Assembly: GCA_045430305.1 (NCBI GenBank)
Contig: JAILXW010000001.1
Location: 1,458,914-1,522,913 of the forward strand
Direction of reading: 5' to 3'
From: Agarilytica sp045430305
Lineage (GTDB): Bacteria; Pseudomonadota; Gammaproteobacteria; Pseudomonadales; Cellvibrionaceae
Length of the DNA: 64,000 nt
Part shown: positions 9,159 through 19,540 of the stretch, piece by piece
How the letters are laid out: every line of letters begins with the position of its first letter
Position numbering within the stretch: the stretch's first letter is position 1
Position numbers and translations under genes: made by a program
Notes under the pieces: generated by a model
Seen by the model: only the letters and a program-made list of their open reading frames with translations
Told to the model about the DNA's origin: nothing
Database searches by the model: none

Positions 9159-9500
9159 ATGTCAGACTCAAATCAAACAGAAGCAAAACAAACCACCAAC
9201 AGTGACGATGCCACGCAAACTCAAGCGATAGAAGCCGCTGTGTTTCGAAGACTACTGGCTCACCTAGATTCACGAAAAGATGCGCAGAATATAGATTTAA
9301 TGAACCTAGCGGGCTTTTGCCGAAACTGTTTATCAAAATGGTACCGCGCTGAAGCGATTGAACGTGGTGTCGAGCTAGAAGATACTCAAGCACGGGAAAT
9401 AATTTACGGAATGCCCTACTCGGAATGGAAAGAAAAACATCAAACGCCCGCTAGTAAAGAACAGCTAGAGGCATTTAATGCCTCTCAAGATTCCAAGTGA
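9159..9500 (+). CDS. DUF1244 family protein
   Basis: The 113-residue cytoplasmic protein carries the DUF1244 core: VFRRLLAHLDSRKDAQNIDLMN, GFCRNCLSKWY with two Cys, and IIYGMPYSEWKEK. The first 25 residues are a low-complexity Thr/Gln/Asp-rich extension. The family is small, helical and without known function. Its stop overlaps the GTG start of the following MOSC gene, so the two are probably translationally coupled. Confidence 0.9.
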   Translation: MSDSNQTEAKQTTNSDDATQTQAIEAAVFRRLLAHLDSRKDAQNIDLMNLAGFCRNCLSKWYRAEAIERGVELEDTQAREIIYGMPYSEWKEKHQTPASKEQLEAFNASQDSK

Positions 9501-10381
9501 TCGACGCCAAAGTACATTCGCTATTTACCTACCCTGTAAAATCATTAGCTGGCATCGAACTGTCTAGCAGTACATTGAGTTCAAGCGGTTTACAGCATGA
9601 CCGACAATGGGCCATTTTTCGCGACGACCACCACCCGTTAACGCAGCGAAAAAACCCACGCATGGTGCTCATCCAGCCAAAAATTGACGCATCGCGACTG
9701 ACCCTTTCCGCCAAAGGCTTTGGCAATATCTCCGTTTCCGACTCTGACTTTGACGAACGCGGTAATCGCCAAGAGCGCTCCGATAATGCGTGTTTTATTT
9801 GGCGCGATACGTGTTATACCCAAGGCCAACTCAGTCAAGAAAAACAGAAAGGCGTCTCTCAGTGGTTGTGCGACGTTCTCAAAGAACCGCAAAACCTTTC
9901 GCTTGCAAAAGTAGATACGCATCACCCACGAAAATTTATTCATCCAGAACGTTTTAATGTTCAAGCCAGTTATTTTTCCGATGCCGCGCCGTATCTAATC
10001 GTCAACCAAGGCTCTCTAGACGCACTTAACCAACGCTGTCGCAAACAAGACTTAACCGAAGTAGATATCCGCCATTTCCGCCCCAACATCGTGATAGAGG
10101 GCATAGAGGCGTTTTCCGAGCATCAATTCTCAAGTATGCAGGTGAAAGGGGCAGAATGCCTATTTCGCCTGGTGGATCACTGCCAGCGCTGCGCAATGAT
10201 CACAGTACAGCCCGACACGGGTGAATATCTGCCCAAAGCGCACCCCTTCAAAACCCTCGCGCAACTGAACAGCATGCCCAACACGCCTAAAGCACCCGCA
10301 TTTGGCGTCAATGCTTGCGTAATAAACCCTGGCTCCAACGCCTCGATTCGTGTCGGCCAAAGCCTGAACCTGGCGCAGTAG
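9497..10381 (+). CDS. MOSC-domain protein (YcbX-like)
   Basis: The 294-residue protein has a MOSC N-terminal beta-barrel (SLFTYPVKSLAGIE, then GLQHDRQWAIF) followed by a MOSC domain ending with DHCQRCAMITVQPDTGEY. The Cys of CQRC is the expected cofactor-binding residue in MOSC/mARC-type proteins, which bind molybdenum cofactor. No C-terminal ferredoxin domain is present, unlike E. coli YcbX. The start codon is GTG at 9497, forming GTGA with the preceding stop. A role in Mo-dependent N-hydroxylated compound reduction is inference from the family. Confidence 0.9.
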   Translation: MIDAKVHSLFTYPVKSLAGIELSSSTLSSSGLQHDRQWAIFRDDHHPLTQRKNPRMVLIQPKIDASRLTLSAKGFGNISVSDSDFDERGNRQERSDNACFIWRDTCYTQGQLSQEKQKGVSQWLCDVLKEPQNLSLAKVDTHHPRKFIHPERFNVQASYFSDAAPYLIVNQGSLDALNQRCRKQDLTEVDIRHFRPNIVIEGIEAFSEHQFSSMQVKGAECLFRLVDHCQRCAMITVQPDTGEYLPKAHPFKTLAQLNSMPNTPKAPAFGVNACVINPGSNASIRVGQSLNLAQ

Positions 10382-10529
10382 CGTACTGACACAGCCAATT
10401 TAACACCAACGTCTGAGACAATTTCTAGTACAATTGGAACCATAGATAACGCGATATTAGCGTGCCGCTCAGCAAGAATTTCAAGCTTTAATACAGCACT
10501 TTCGTACCAGCAAGCTCACAATACACATT

Positions 10530-13500
10530 ATGATCCCAAAACTACGCAACATTAATTCGATACAATCTCACTACCTCGATTTTTTTGAGGCCGTAAAAAA
10601 CAGCGCGTTTTGTGGAGATGTGAGCCCAGACTACGCCAGCCGAACGGTGCTATCGACCGACAATTCGATCTATCAAGTCTTACCTCAAGGCGTACTTTAC
10701 CCAAAAACAGAAAGCGATCTTGTGGTGCTATGCCAACTCGCTGAGAGCAAAAAATTTAACGATATCGTGCTCTCACCTCGCGGTGGCGGCACCGGTACAA
10801 ACGGACAATCGCTCACCGATGGTATCGTGGTAGATGTTTCGAAACATATGAACGAGATTCTCGAAATCAATCTCGACGAACAATGGGTACGCGTACAAAG
10901 TGGTGTTGTAAAAGATCAGCTCAATGCCGCCCTTGCCAAACAAGGGTATTTTTTCGCCCCCGAACTTTCGACCAGTAACCGCGCCACTATTGGCGGCATG
11001 ATTAATACCGACGCCTCCGGTCAAGGCTCTTGCCTCTACGGAAAAACACGCAATCATGTATTGGAGTTAAAAACCGTTTTGCTGAACGGTTCGGTGCTTG
11101 CCTCTCGCGCAATAGAAGACAGCGAACTTGATGCCTTTTGCGACCAGCAAGACAAGGTCGGTTTAGTGCATCGCATTATCAAAAGCATTCATAAAGAACA
11201 CAAAGAAAAAATCGCAGAAGTTTTTCCACCTTTAAATCGCTGTTTAACCGGTTACGACCTTGCACACATATACGACGAACAAAGTAAGTTTAATCTCAAC
11301 AATATCGTCTGCGGTAGTGAAGGTACTTTAGGTTTCGTTAGCGAAGCTAAATTAAATATTCTGCCTATTCCGAAATACTCTGCCTTGGTTCTGGTGAAAT
11401 ACGCAGACTTTGATACCTCACTAAGAGACGCCACAGAATTAATGAAGGCAAACCCTACCTCTATTGAGACCATTGACTCTAAGGTGTTGAATTTGGCAAT
11501 GAATGATTTTATCTGGCATCAGGTAGAAGAGTTCTTTGACGCTGAAGATGCATCGGAGGTGCAAGGGGTTAACCTTGTCGAATATACATCAGACAACGAA
11601 CAAGACCTAAAAGACAAAATCAAAAAACTAAGCGACCAGCTTGAACAAGACAAAGCTGGCGGACAACAAAATCGCTTAGGTTGGTCAATGGCCTGGGGGT
11701 CAGAGTCTGTCAAAAAGATCTGGGCGATGCGCAAACGCGCAGTAGGGCTACTCGGTAATGCCCAGGGTGAAGCGCGCCCTATTCCTTTTGTGGAAGATAC
11801 TGCGGTGCCGCCAGAACACCTCGCTGATTTTATTATGGAGTTTCGAGAAATACTCGATGCCTATCATTTGGAATACGGAATGTTTGGCCACGTTGATGCC
11901 GGAGTACTGCATGTTCGACCAGCCATTGACATGAAAGACCCAGAGCAAGAAAAAATCGCCTGGGAAATTTCTGATCGTATCGCAGAGCTTACTCAGCAAT
12001 ATCATGGTTTATTGTGGGGCGAGCACGGAAAAGGCGTACGCTCTGAATACGCGCCCGAATTTTTCGGCGACCTTTACCCACAACTGCAACGTATAAAAAG
12101 TATATTCGATCCACGCAACCAACTAAACCCAGGAAAAATTGCCACACCGGAAAAAGAGCTTGCGCTAATTGCCATTGATGATTTCCCTACGCGTGGCCAG
12201 CGCGATCGTGAAATACCTGTAAAATATTGGAATACTTTTGATGATGCCGTGTATTGCAACGGCAACGGCGCGTGCCACAACTGGAACCCGAATGATGCTA
12301 TGTGCCCTTCCTGGAAGGTTTCTCGCGATCGTACGCAAACACCAAAAGGCAGGGCTTCTTTATTACGCGAATGGTTAACATTGGTCGCTTACGAAGACCG
12401 AAAAAATAAAGACCTTGCAGAGCCTAGTTTATTTTCAAAAGTAAATCGTTTACCCGATAAGATTACCGCTTGGCGAGAAAAGCGCCGTGGTGACTACGAT
12501 TTTTCCCACGAAGTGTACCAATCCATGTCTACGTGTTTGGCATGTAAGTCTTGTGCCGGGCAATGCCCAATTAAAGTCAACGTACCGGAATTTCGTAGTC
12601 AATTTTTGTCTATGTACCACTCCCGTTATTTTCGCCCACTCAAAGATTATTTAGTCGGCAGCCTGGAATGGCTTCTGCCTGTGTGCGCAAAATTTCCGGC
12701 TCTGTACAACACGCTGGTTCAGCTTCCACCCGTCGCACTGTTTTTAGAAAAAGTTGTCGGGTTTGTCGATAGCCCCCTACTTTCTCGCCAACCACTTGCA
12801 CAAATTCCAGTCGCAACGGCACACAACCTAGCCGCACTAAGCGCTGAAGATAAAGCCCGTAGCCTTGTGCTCGTGCACGATGCCTTCACCCGTTTTTTCG
12901 AAACCGAACTCGTCAACGACGTTGCAAGTCTTCTGGAAAAGCTCGGAATCAAAGTATTTGTTGCACCGTTTAGAGCAAATGGAAAGCCCCTTCACGTGCA
13001 CGGCTTCATCAACAAATTTAAAGCCGTCGCCGAGAGCAACACAGCCCTATTAAATACGCTGGCCAAAAGCGGTGTCGCCCTCGCAGGTATAGACCCCTCA
13101 ATGACGCTGACATATCAATCGGAATACCGAAAATATGTCAGCAAAACGCAAGTGCCTGAAGTTCACTTGATTCAAGATTGGCTGGTCGAAAATATACACC
13201 AACTAAATATTCCAGCAGCAAAAACAGAAGCATTGCATTATCGTTTGCTACCGCACTGTACCGAAAGCAGTAATGCGTCGTCTTCCGTTGCTCGCTGGGC
13301 AACAATTTTCAAAGCCTTTGGCCACCAACTTGATATTGCCAACGTTGGTTGCTGTGGCATGTCGGGTACCTACGGTCACGAGGCCAGAAACAAAGCCACG
13401 TCAAAAGCACTATTTAATATGAGCTGGAAGCCAGCTATTGAAGCCTCTACCGGTCAGGTACAAACACTTGCCACAGGGTTTTCTTGTCGTTGCCAGACCA

Positions 13501-13562
13501 AACGCGAAGCGAATATTAAGCTATCTCACCCCTTGCAAGCGCTGCTCGCAGCACTCACCTAA
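10530..13562 (+). CDS. ydiJ: FAD/4Fe-4S D-2-hydroxyglutarate dehydrogenase, YdiJ type
   Basis: The 1010-residue fused oxidoreductase has an FAD-binding PCMH domain with PRGGGTGTNGQ and STSNRATIGGMINTDASGQG, a C-terminal FAD-oxidase lobe with the metal-site motif around GHVDAGVLHVRP, then a ferredoxin-type Cys cluster (CLACKSCAGQCPIK). It ends with CCG-like cysteine-rich motifs (GCCGMSGTYGHE). Size and order match E. coli YdiJ (about 1018 residues), which oxidises D-2-hydroxyglutarate. D-lactate or other D-hydroxyacids remain possible substrates. It appears monocistronic. Confidence 0.92.
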   Translation: MIPKLRNINSIQSHYLDFFEAVKNSAFCGDVSPDYASRTVLSTDNSIYQVLPQGVLYPKTESDLVVLCQLAESKKFNDIVLSPRGGGTGTNGQSLTDGIVVDVSKHMNEILEINLDEQWVRVQSGVVKDQLNAALAKQGYFFAPELSTSNRATIGGMINTDASGQGSCLYGKTRNHVLELKTVLLNGSVLASRAIEDSELDAFCDQQDKVGLVHRIIKSIHKEHKEKIAEVFPPLNRCLTGYDLAHIYDEQSKFNLNNIVCGSEGTLGFVSEAKLNILPIPKYSALVLVKYADFDTSLRDATELMKANPTSIETIDSKVLNLAMNDFIWHQVEEFFDAEDASEVQGVNLVEYTSDNEQDLKDKIKKLSDQLEQDKAGGQQNRLGWSMAWGSESVKKIWAMRKRAVGLLGNAQGEARPIPFVEDTAVPPEHLADFIMEFREILDAYHLEYGMFGHVDAGVLHVRPAIDMKDPEQEKIAWEISDRIAELTQQYHGLLWGEHGKGVRSEYAPEFFGDLYPQLQRIKSIFDPRNQLNPGKIATPEKELALIAIDDFPTRGQRDREIPVKYWNTFDDAVYCNGNGACHNWNPNDAMCPSWKVSRDRTQTPKGRASLLREWLTLVAYEDRKNKDLAEPSLFSKVNRLPDKITAWREKRRGDYDFSHEVYQSMSTCLACKSCAGQCPIKVNVPEFRSQFLSMYHSRYFRPLKDYLVGSLEWLLPVCAKFPALYNTLVQLPPVALFLEKVVGFVDSPLLSRQPLAQIPVATAHNLAALSAEDKARSLVLVHDAFTRFFETELVNDVASLLEKLGIKVFVAPFRANGKPLHVHGFINKFKAVAESNTALLNTLAKSGVALAGIDPSMTLTYQSEYRKYVSKTQVPEVHLIQDWLVENIHQLNIPAAKTEALHYRLLPHCTESSNASSSVARWATIFKAFGHQLDIANVGCCGMSGTYGHEARNKATSKALFNMSWKPAIEASTGQVQTLATGFSCRCQTKREANIKLSHPLQALLAALT

Positions 13563-13647
13563 AGGCACAATATTACTCAGCCGCTTTGCCCTGATGCATT
13601 CGCGGCGACAAACCATTTACCGCCAAACTAAGCCCCACGAACCACCA

Positions 13648-13965
13648 CTACCCCCTTGAATATGGCTGTTTCATCGCTGAGAAAGCACGTGTTTTTTCGC
13701 GGCGCAGCACAGACGATATTTCTTCACGCTCCAGGCCTTCCTCTAAAGTTGACCTACCCCCTTTAGCCATTAACACGCCAATCGATGAATGCAGAAGCGC
13801 TTAAACGTTTGTTTTATCTGGGGAGTTACCGCACCTTCACCCAACAACGGATGCTTTTTAGCCAAAACGTCTAGTATTTCACAAACAGAGTAGTTTTTTC
13901 GCAAAAATTCATCACCTGTTGATTTTTTGCTTGCCCCCCCACTTATACAGCGTTATATTTTGCAT
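13648..13965 (-). pseudogene. Small gene broken by two frameshifts (one in a G7 tract)
   Basis: On the minus strand an ATG at 13965 opens a frame that passes through seven G (13934-13940) and soon stops. In the next frame a protein-like stretch follows (DEFLRKNYSVCEILDVLAKK, then HPLLGEGAVTPQIKQTF) to TAA. A further shift near 13800 returns to the ATG frame for a charged C-terminus (MAKGGRSTLEEGLE, REEISSVLRREKTRAF) ending at TAG 13648-13650. The two shifts compensate, so the intact gene would have been about 106 codons. I do not recognise the protein. Decay, phase variation at the G tract, or base-calling errors could each explain it. Confidence 0.55.
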
Positions 13966-13989
13966 CGCAGCATAGAGAAATGTTGCGCA

Positions 13990-14013
13990 GCGCTTTTAAC
14001 GATATAAAAGCGC
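13990..14013. promoter_or_regulatory. Perfect 9-bp inverted repeat upstream of the S8 protease
   Basis: GCGCTTTTA and TAAAAGCGC flank six bases. There is no T-run, so it is not a terminator; it lies 80 bp before the protease start and could be an operator or leader hairpin. Confidence 0.4.
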
Positions 14014-14094
14014 ATGTCAGGAAGGCACAACTGAAAACGGAAGCTCACCGCGGATTGGTGACAATTTCTTTATTTGGCCGGGGGGCCGATTACA

Positions 14095-16875
14095 ATGAAA
14101 TCTTATATACGCTTAGCAGCTGCGACACTTGTCACAAGTCTTTTAAGTGCTGGCGGCGTTTCTGCCAGTCCTGATCTTATTCAGCCAAGCCTGAACGAGT
14201 TGATTCAATCAAACGAAGTAAGTGCTGATCGCTTGCTTGTTAAGTTTCGTGCGTCTACTTCTGAATCTAATATGCTGCACATCTTGCAAGCATTTAACCT
14301 TGATTCGATGACGCCTTTTTATGCAGCAAGCAATCTTGAAAACCTGGGCCTACCCGGGATAAACGCTCTTAAGCAATGGCGAGTGGTAAGTTTTGCCAAC
14401 GGCGTAAACCTTGGCGAAACGTTTCAAAGTTTGAAAAGTAACCCCAGCGTAGAAAGCATCGTTCCCGACATACGCGTAAGCTTGGCAGCAACACCGAATG
14501 ACCTTGATGACCAACTATGGGGTTTAAACAACACAGGGCAATACGGTGGCACCTACGATGCTGACGTTGATGCAATTGAGGCTTGGGACACGATTACCGA
14601 TGCTAGCAATGTAGTAGTCGCTGTTATTGACACAGGTATCGATTACACACACGTGGATCTTGCAGGCAACATCTGGACTAATGAAGACGAGATCCCAGGT
14701 AATGGCATCGACGATGATAACAATGGTTACATCGACGATATTCATGGCTATGACTTCGTCAACAATGATGGCGACCCCATGGATGACCACTTCCACGGTA
14801 CACACGTGATGGGCACCATCGCTGCCCAGGGCAACAATGGTTCTGGAATTAGCGGTATTGCATGGAATGCACAAGTCATGGCGCTAAAGTTTTTGGACGA
14901 AAACGGTAACGGTTTCTCATCCGATGCAATCAACGCCGTTCTATATGCTGCCAATAACGGCGCAGTGCTTTCTAACAATAGTTGGGGAAGCTATGCCGGA
15001 ACTCATTTGTTAGAAGTTTACGACGCACCACTGAAAGATGCGATTAAAGCTGCGGGGCAGGCAGGTCATTTATTTATAGCGGCGGCAGGCAATAATGGCG
15101 CAAATACAGACGGTCACTATTCTGCTTACCCAGCAGGTATAGCGCTGAGCAATATTCTTACCGTCGCCGCGACTGACCGTAACGATGAGATTGCCAATTT
15201 TTCTAACTACGGTGAAGTAGAAGTGGATCTTGCGGCGCCCGGCGTTGATATCTATAGCACTATGCCCGGCAACCAATATGATTTTTTAAACGGTACCTCC
15301 ATGGCAGCACCTCATGTCGCTGGTGCAGCGGCACTGTTGTTTGCCATGAATGACACGCTTTCCCCTGAAGAAGCAAAAGCAGTATTGATGAATACTGCTG
15401 ACGCCCTTCCAAACCTCGCTGGCATCGTCGGCAGCAGTGCCCGATTAAACATTGCAAATGCCGTCGCCGCTTTGGCAGAAGGCCCATCATGCACATCTTA
15501 CAACGACTCTGTCGTAAACCATGTGACTGCAGGTCGTGCACATTATTGCGGCTTCTTAAATTACAACGTGTGTGCCGACGGAAGTGATGAAGATCTAGGT
15601 TCTCGTTTTGTTACACTTTCTGTCGAACTAGTTGAAACGGCTACAGGTTATTTCCAAACCGGCACTTGCCAAGCCACCGGCCTGGACCTTCCTCCCGTTA
15701 TTACAATGGATGGCGAACCTGAAAAACGTATCCTTGTTGGCGCAAGCTACAGCGCTCCTAGCGCAACCGCCACAGACCGTGAAGACGGCTCACTCAATGT
15801 TTCTGTAAGTGGCTCCGTAAACACCTCAGTTGCCGGTGACTACGTCATTTCATACAACGCTACTGATAGCGCAGGCAATAGCGCAGCGACGGAACGTCGC
15901 CTAGTGCAAGTACTTGCTGTAGACACCGCACCAGACATTGTTTTATTTGGCGACCACTGTCGTATGCCCCTTATTTGTTTTCCGATGTATATCGAACAAA
16001 ACACCCATTACGTTGAACCTGGCTACATCGCAGTGGATGAATTAGACGGTGATTTAACATCACATGTTCAAGTAGATGGATCTGTAATTAATGACACAAG
16101 CACTGTCGGTAAATACGAAGTTCACTATAACGTTGTTGACTCTGCTGGCCAATTTTTCTGGGGCTACGAAAGTATTTTCCGTCTCGTATTTGTACTCGAC
16201 GCAGAATACCCGCACATTTTCCTAGAGTCTGATGAAGAAGTAAGTGTTGCAACGGGGTCTTATACCATTAACTCGGTTCAAAATAACGCTTACGCTATGG
16301 ACATGAAGGACAAATACCAAAGTACTTCAATTGAAAATGGGATCGATAACACCGCTTCTGCGGGCACCTATGTTGTTCGTTATCACTATACAGATACTGA
16401 TGGGTACACCGCTGAGGCCTACCAAACGATTCACGTAGTCGACGATATAACACCTCCCACCATTAGCTTGAATGGCGATGCCGTTGTCACTATTGATCTT
16501 GGTGAAAACTACTACGATCCATGGATTGCGTATTCAGACGATTTGGACCCGTACCCAAACACTCACCGCGAAGGTACGTACGACACCAACACAATTGGCA
16601 CGTATAGCATACGCTACTGGGTTGAAGACGAATCCGGTAACACATCAGAAAATGTCTATCGAACCATCAACGTTGTGAACCCTTGCTCCGAATACACCGA
16701 TACGAACTCAAATCATATCAGCGCCGGTCGCGCTTATGCCTGTGGCAGCTGGAACTTAAACGCTTGCGCTAGCGGTTCTGGTAACAACTTGGGTTCGCAA
16801 TGGAGTGTTACTCAAAGCACAATTCATGAAACAGACCTAGGGTCTGGTGTGTTTTACTCTGGCGCTTGTCAGTAA
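14095..16875 (+). CDS. Secreted subtilisin-like (S8) protease with Ig-like and GRAY modules
   Basis: The 926-residue exported serine protease starts at ATG 14095, where a signal peptide (MKSYIRLAAATLVTSLLS) begins; an in-frame TTG at 14074 is less likely. A pro-region precedes the S8 domain, whose triad is Asp179 (VIDTGIDY), His234 (HGTHVMG) and Ser402 (GTSMAAPH). After the catalytic domain comes a Cys-bounded module (about 463-525, HVTAGRAHYC), four beta-sandwich repeats of the DUF5011 type (roughly 540-860, DREDGSLNV and TVGKYEVHYNVVDSAG motifs), and a second Cys-bounded module (862-926). The module recurs three times in the metalloprotease at 41869-45705. The likely role is degradation of external protein; two TonB receptors follow directly. 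Confidence 0.93.
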   Translation: MKSYIRLAAATLVTSLLSAGGVSASPDLIQPSLNELIQSNEVSADRLLVKFRASTSESNMLHILQAFNLDSMTPFYAASNLENLGLPGINALKQWRVVSFANGVNLGETFQSLKSNPSVESIVPDIRVSLAATPNDLDDQLWGLNNTGQYGGTYDADVDAIEAWDTITDASNVVVAVIDTGIDYTHVDLAGNIWTNEDEIPGNGIDDDNNGYIDDIHGYDFVNNDGDPMDDHFHGTHVMGTIAAQGNNGSGISGIAWNAQVMALKFLDENGNGFSSDAINAVLYAANNGAVLSNNSWGSYAGTHLLEVYDAPLKDAIKAAGQAGHLFIAAAGNNGANTDGHYSAYPAGIALSNILTVAATDRNDEIANFSNYGEVEVDLAAPGVDIYSTMPGNQYDFLNGTSMAAPHVAGAAALLFAMNDTLSPEEAKAVLMNTADALPNLAGIVGSSARLNIANAVAALAEGPSCTSYNDSVVNHVTAGRAHYCGFLNYNVCADGSDEDLGSRFVTLSVELVETATGYFQTGTCQATGLDLPPVITMDGEPEKRILVGASYSAPSATATDREDGSLNVSVSGSVNTSVAGDYVISYNATDSAGNSAATERRLVQVLAVDTAPDIVLFGDHCRMPLICFPMYIEQNTHYVEPGYIAVDELDGDLTSHVQVDGSVINDTSTVGKYEVHYNVVDSAGQFFWGYESIFRLVFVLDAEYPHIFLESDEEVSVATGSYTINSVQNNAYAMDMKDKYQSTSIENGIDNTASAGTYVVRYHYTDTDGYTAEAYQTIHVVDDITPPTISLNGDAVVTIDLGENYYDPWIAYSDDLDPYPNTHREGTYDTNTIGTYSIRYWVEDESGNTSENVYRTINVVNPCSEYTDTNSNHISAGRAYACGSWNLNACASGSGNNLGSQWSVTQSTIHETDLGSGVFYSGACQ

Positions 16876-16895
16876 GCCATTTTATGGCGATTATC

Positions 16896-16922
16896 GGGGG
16901 CGCTTTGGCGCCCCTTTTTTTA
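16896..16922 (+). terminator. Intrinsic terminator after the S8 protease
   Basis: GGGGCGC-TTTG-GCGCCCC is followed by eight T. It separates the protease from the receptor genes. Confidence 0.92.
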
Positions 16923-17092
16923 TTTCAGTTCAACGACAAAATGTGCGCAAGTTGACGTTTCCCGCCCCCTAAGTTCCCTACAATGATTTCGCGCCACTCC
17001 AAGTCGAAATTTTTCATCAACTTAATAAAAGGCGCTTATAATTCATACGACCCCATAATAAAAATAAGCACCTCCAACCTATTTGAGAAAAT

Positions 17093-19540
17093 ATGCGCCA
17101 TTCTTTGTTCAAATCTTTTTGGGTTTCAATCTTTTTGCTTTCATTCCTACCGGGGCTAGTTGTTAGTACAGTTGCTACAGCGGAAGACGCTACAACGAAC
17201 ACCTATCAAATAGAGCCAATGTCACGCCGAGATGCCTTGGTAGAACTTGCAAAAAAAGCAGGCTACGAAATTCTTTTTAGTTACGACGCCAGCCCCAAAG
17301 ACACAGTAGAAGCTTATGCTACCCCACTACCACTGGAAGATGTGCTTTCAAAACTACTCGAAGGCACCGATTTGCGTTTTACTATCGTTGAAAAACAAAT
17401 TCGTATTTCGCGTATCGGGCAAGAATATTCACGCCTGCCGCCAGTAACAGTACTGGGTTATTTACGCAGCTCTAACAAAAACGTTTCGCATGGCGACGAC
17501 ACTCAAGAGCGCTTCCCTTTGTACCAAGTACCACTTTCCATTCAATCGATAAGCCGAGAATACATAGAAGAAGTTCAAGCCCGAGAGTTAGAAGATATTC
17601 TTAATTATATAGGCGGCGTGGAATATTTAAACGCAAACGCTGGAATCACCCCGTCATACTATTCACGGGGCATTGGTACGCCCTTTAGCATTGACGGAAA
17701 GTTTTACCGCCGTACGCTACTTGACCAAGACCCCGCCATTCTTGAACGTATCGACTTGGTACAAGGGCCAAGTGCAAACTTCTTGCTTCCGGGCGGAATG
17801 CTAAACTTTGTAACAAAAAAACCAGAGAATAACCCTTTTGCAGAGTTTCGCCTAACGGGCGGTTCTTGGGGATTTTTTCGTTCTGAATTTGATTTAAACC
17901 TAAATAATAATCCTGAAAAAATACAAGGGTTCCGTTTTGTTGGGGTGATCGAAAATAAAAAGCATTTCAAACAGCATGTAGAAAAGGATAAGTATGTTGC
18001 TGCTCCTAGCTTTACAAAAGAATTTAAAAATGGAAGCCAACTGCTACTAAACGGGAGTTATAGCCACAAAAACGAAACATCTAACACTACAACAATTCAC
18101 AAAGATTTCTTGCCTCGCAGTATTCCCGTAGATCGTTTACTTTCATTGCCTTGGTCAAAGGCAGAAAGCAAAGAAACTCATGCAGCTTTTGATTATCGCA
18201 ACCTAGAAATTGGTACTTGGCGTTTTAACGGTGGTGGCAATTGGTATTTGTCTGAAATAGACAACTCACCAGTTGCTATTGGTATTTTCCCTGAAGATCA
18301 CCCTTTTTATACTCGCGAAGGCGACGGTTTCGCATTCCGCTTTAACGCAGATGACCGAGAAATTGAAACCTGGGGGCTCGACACCGCCATCGAGCGCAGT
18401 GCGGATATCTTTAACATTCCCACACTATTGAGAGTTGGGCTTGACTACCAAAACTGGAATATCAATGGGCCTATATACTCCAGCCCTGGAGGAGGTAATC
18501 TACAGCCTCTCGACCTCTTTAACATCTACGATCCAAACTACGATATTCCTGAGCCTGTCAAAGCCACGGCCACAGGAAGAACAAAACAAATCACTGATTT
18601 CTGGGGCTTGTTTGTTTCACAAAATTTTTATTTCTCAGACTTGCTTACTGTTCATCTGGATCTCCGTTATGAAGACATGCAGACAAACTTTCACTCTCAA
18701 GACTCAGAACCGTCTCCAAGCGATTGGAATCTAAACGTAACGTATTCAGAATTTACTCCTCAAATTGGGGCCAATTTCAAATTTACAGATAGTTTTTCGT
18801 CTCACATTTCGTATTCTGAGTCATTTTCCGCTCAGACCATTGCCGATGCAGATACCGTCGATAATTTTTTTACAATCGACGGCGAATATGTTGATCCAGT
18901 TAAAAATCGCCAATGGGAACTCGCGTTTAAAAACAAACTATTCGACGAAAAGCTAGCTAGCAATCTGACTCTATACAAAATTAGAGTATCAAATATGCAA
19001 TATATTTGGAGCGATGGAACATCCTTCTTCAACGGAAGATTTGAAGATCAACACTCACGCGGTTTGAGTTTTAATATAAACGGGGCGTTGAGTGACGCCA
19101 TCAATATCGTGTTGAATTACGCCTACAATGAAACCGAAACGGCGGTCGCTTTGCCCACAGGTAACATTAACGGCATTGCAATATCAGAACCCGTATTTGA
19201 AACAGATAAAACCGTCCCAGGGACGGCCAAATCAATCGGTAACGCTTGGCTTAGTTACGACTCAAAGCAAGGCCCGTTTAAAAACTATGAATTTGGACTA
19301 GGCCTTAAATATATTGGCGACCGATACGGGGACAACCAAAACTCCTTCAAACTACCCGCGTATCGTACAGTGGAATTTGTTACGCGTTACAGTGGGTTTG
19401 AAAAGCTAGAAATTGCATTTGTTATTCGGAATATGCTAGACGAATATTATTACAAGGGTGGCCTGGGCGTGCCTGAACTTACTGAAGAAGGTGACCCAAG
19501 AAGTTTTTACCTGACCTTCAAATCTTCCCATGACTTTTAA
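17093..19540 (+). CDS. TonB-dependent outer-membrane receptor with STN domain (first of pair)
   Basis: The 815-residue receptor has a signal peptide (to about residue 34), an N-terminal STN domain (about 40-110; SRRDALVELAKKAGYEILF ... DVLSKLLEGTDL), a plug domain (LEDILNYIGGVEYLN ... ERIDLVQGPSANFLLPGG) and a 22-strand-type barrel ending in aromatic KSSHDF. This is FecA/FpvA architecture, used for siderophore or related uptake energised by TonB. STN domains normally signal through an anti-sigma/sigma pair, but none is encoded nearby. Its closest relative in the window is the next gene, with which it shares the same ...GGVEYxxxxxGxxxxxYSRGI plug. Confidence 0.93.
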   Translation: MRHSLFKSFWVSIFLLSFLPGLVVSTVATAEDATTNTYQIEPMSRRDALVELAKKAGYEILFSYDASPKDTVEAYATPLPLEDVLSKLLEGTDLRFTIVEKQIRISRIGQEYSRLPPVTVLGYLRSSNKNVSHGDDTQERFPLYQVPLSIQSISREYIEEVQARELEDILNYIGGVEYLNANAGITPSYYSRGIGTPFSIDGKFYRRTLLDQDPAILERIDLVQGPSANFLLPGGMLNFVTKKPENNPFAEFRLTGGSWGFFRSEFDLNLNNNPEKIQGFRFVGVIENKKHFKQHVEKDKYVAAPSFTKEFKNGSQLLLNGSYSHKNETSNTTTIHKDFLPRSIPVDRLLSLPWSKAESKETHAAFDYRNLEIGTWRFNGGGNWYLSEIDNSPVAIGIFPEDHPFYTREGDGFAFRFNADDREIETWGLDTAIERSADIFNIPTLLRVGLDYQNWNINGPIYSSPGGGNLQPLDLFNIYDPNYDIPEPVKATATGRTKQITDFWGLFVSQNFYFSDLLTVHLDLRYEDMQTNFHSQDSEPSPSDWNLNVTYSEFTPQIGANFKFTDSFSSHISYSESFSAQTIADADTVDNFFTIDGEYVDPVKNRQWELAFKNKLFDEKLASNLTLYKIRVSNMQYIWSDGTSFFNGRFEDQHSRGLSFNINGALSDAINIVLNYAYNETETAVALPTGNINGIAISEPVFETDKTVPGTAKSIGNAWLSYDSKQGPFKNYEFGLGLKYIGDRYGDNQNSFKLPAYRTVEFVTRYSGFEKLEIAFVIRNMLDEYYYKGGLGVPELTEEGDPRSFYLTFKSSHDF

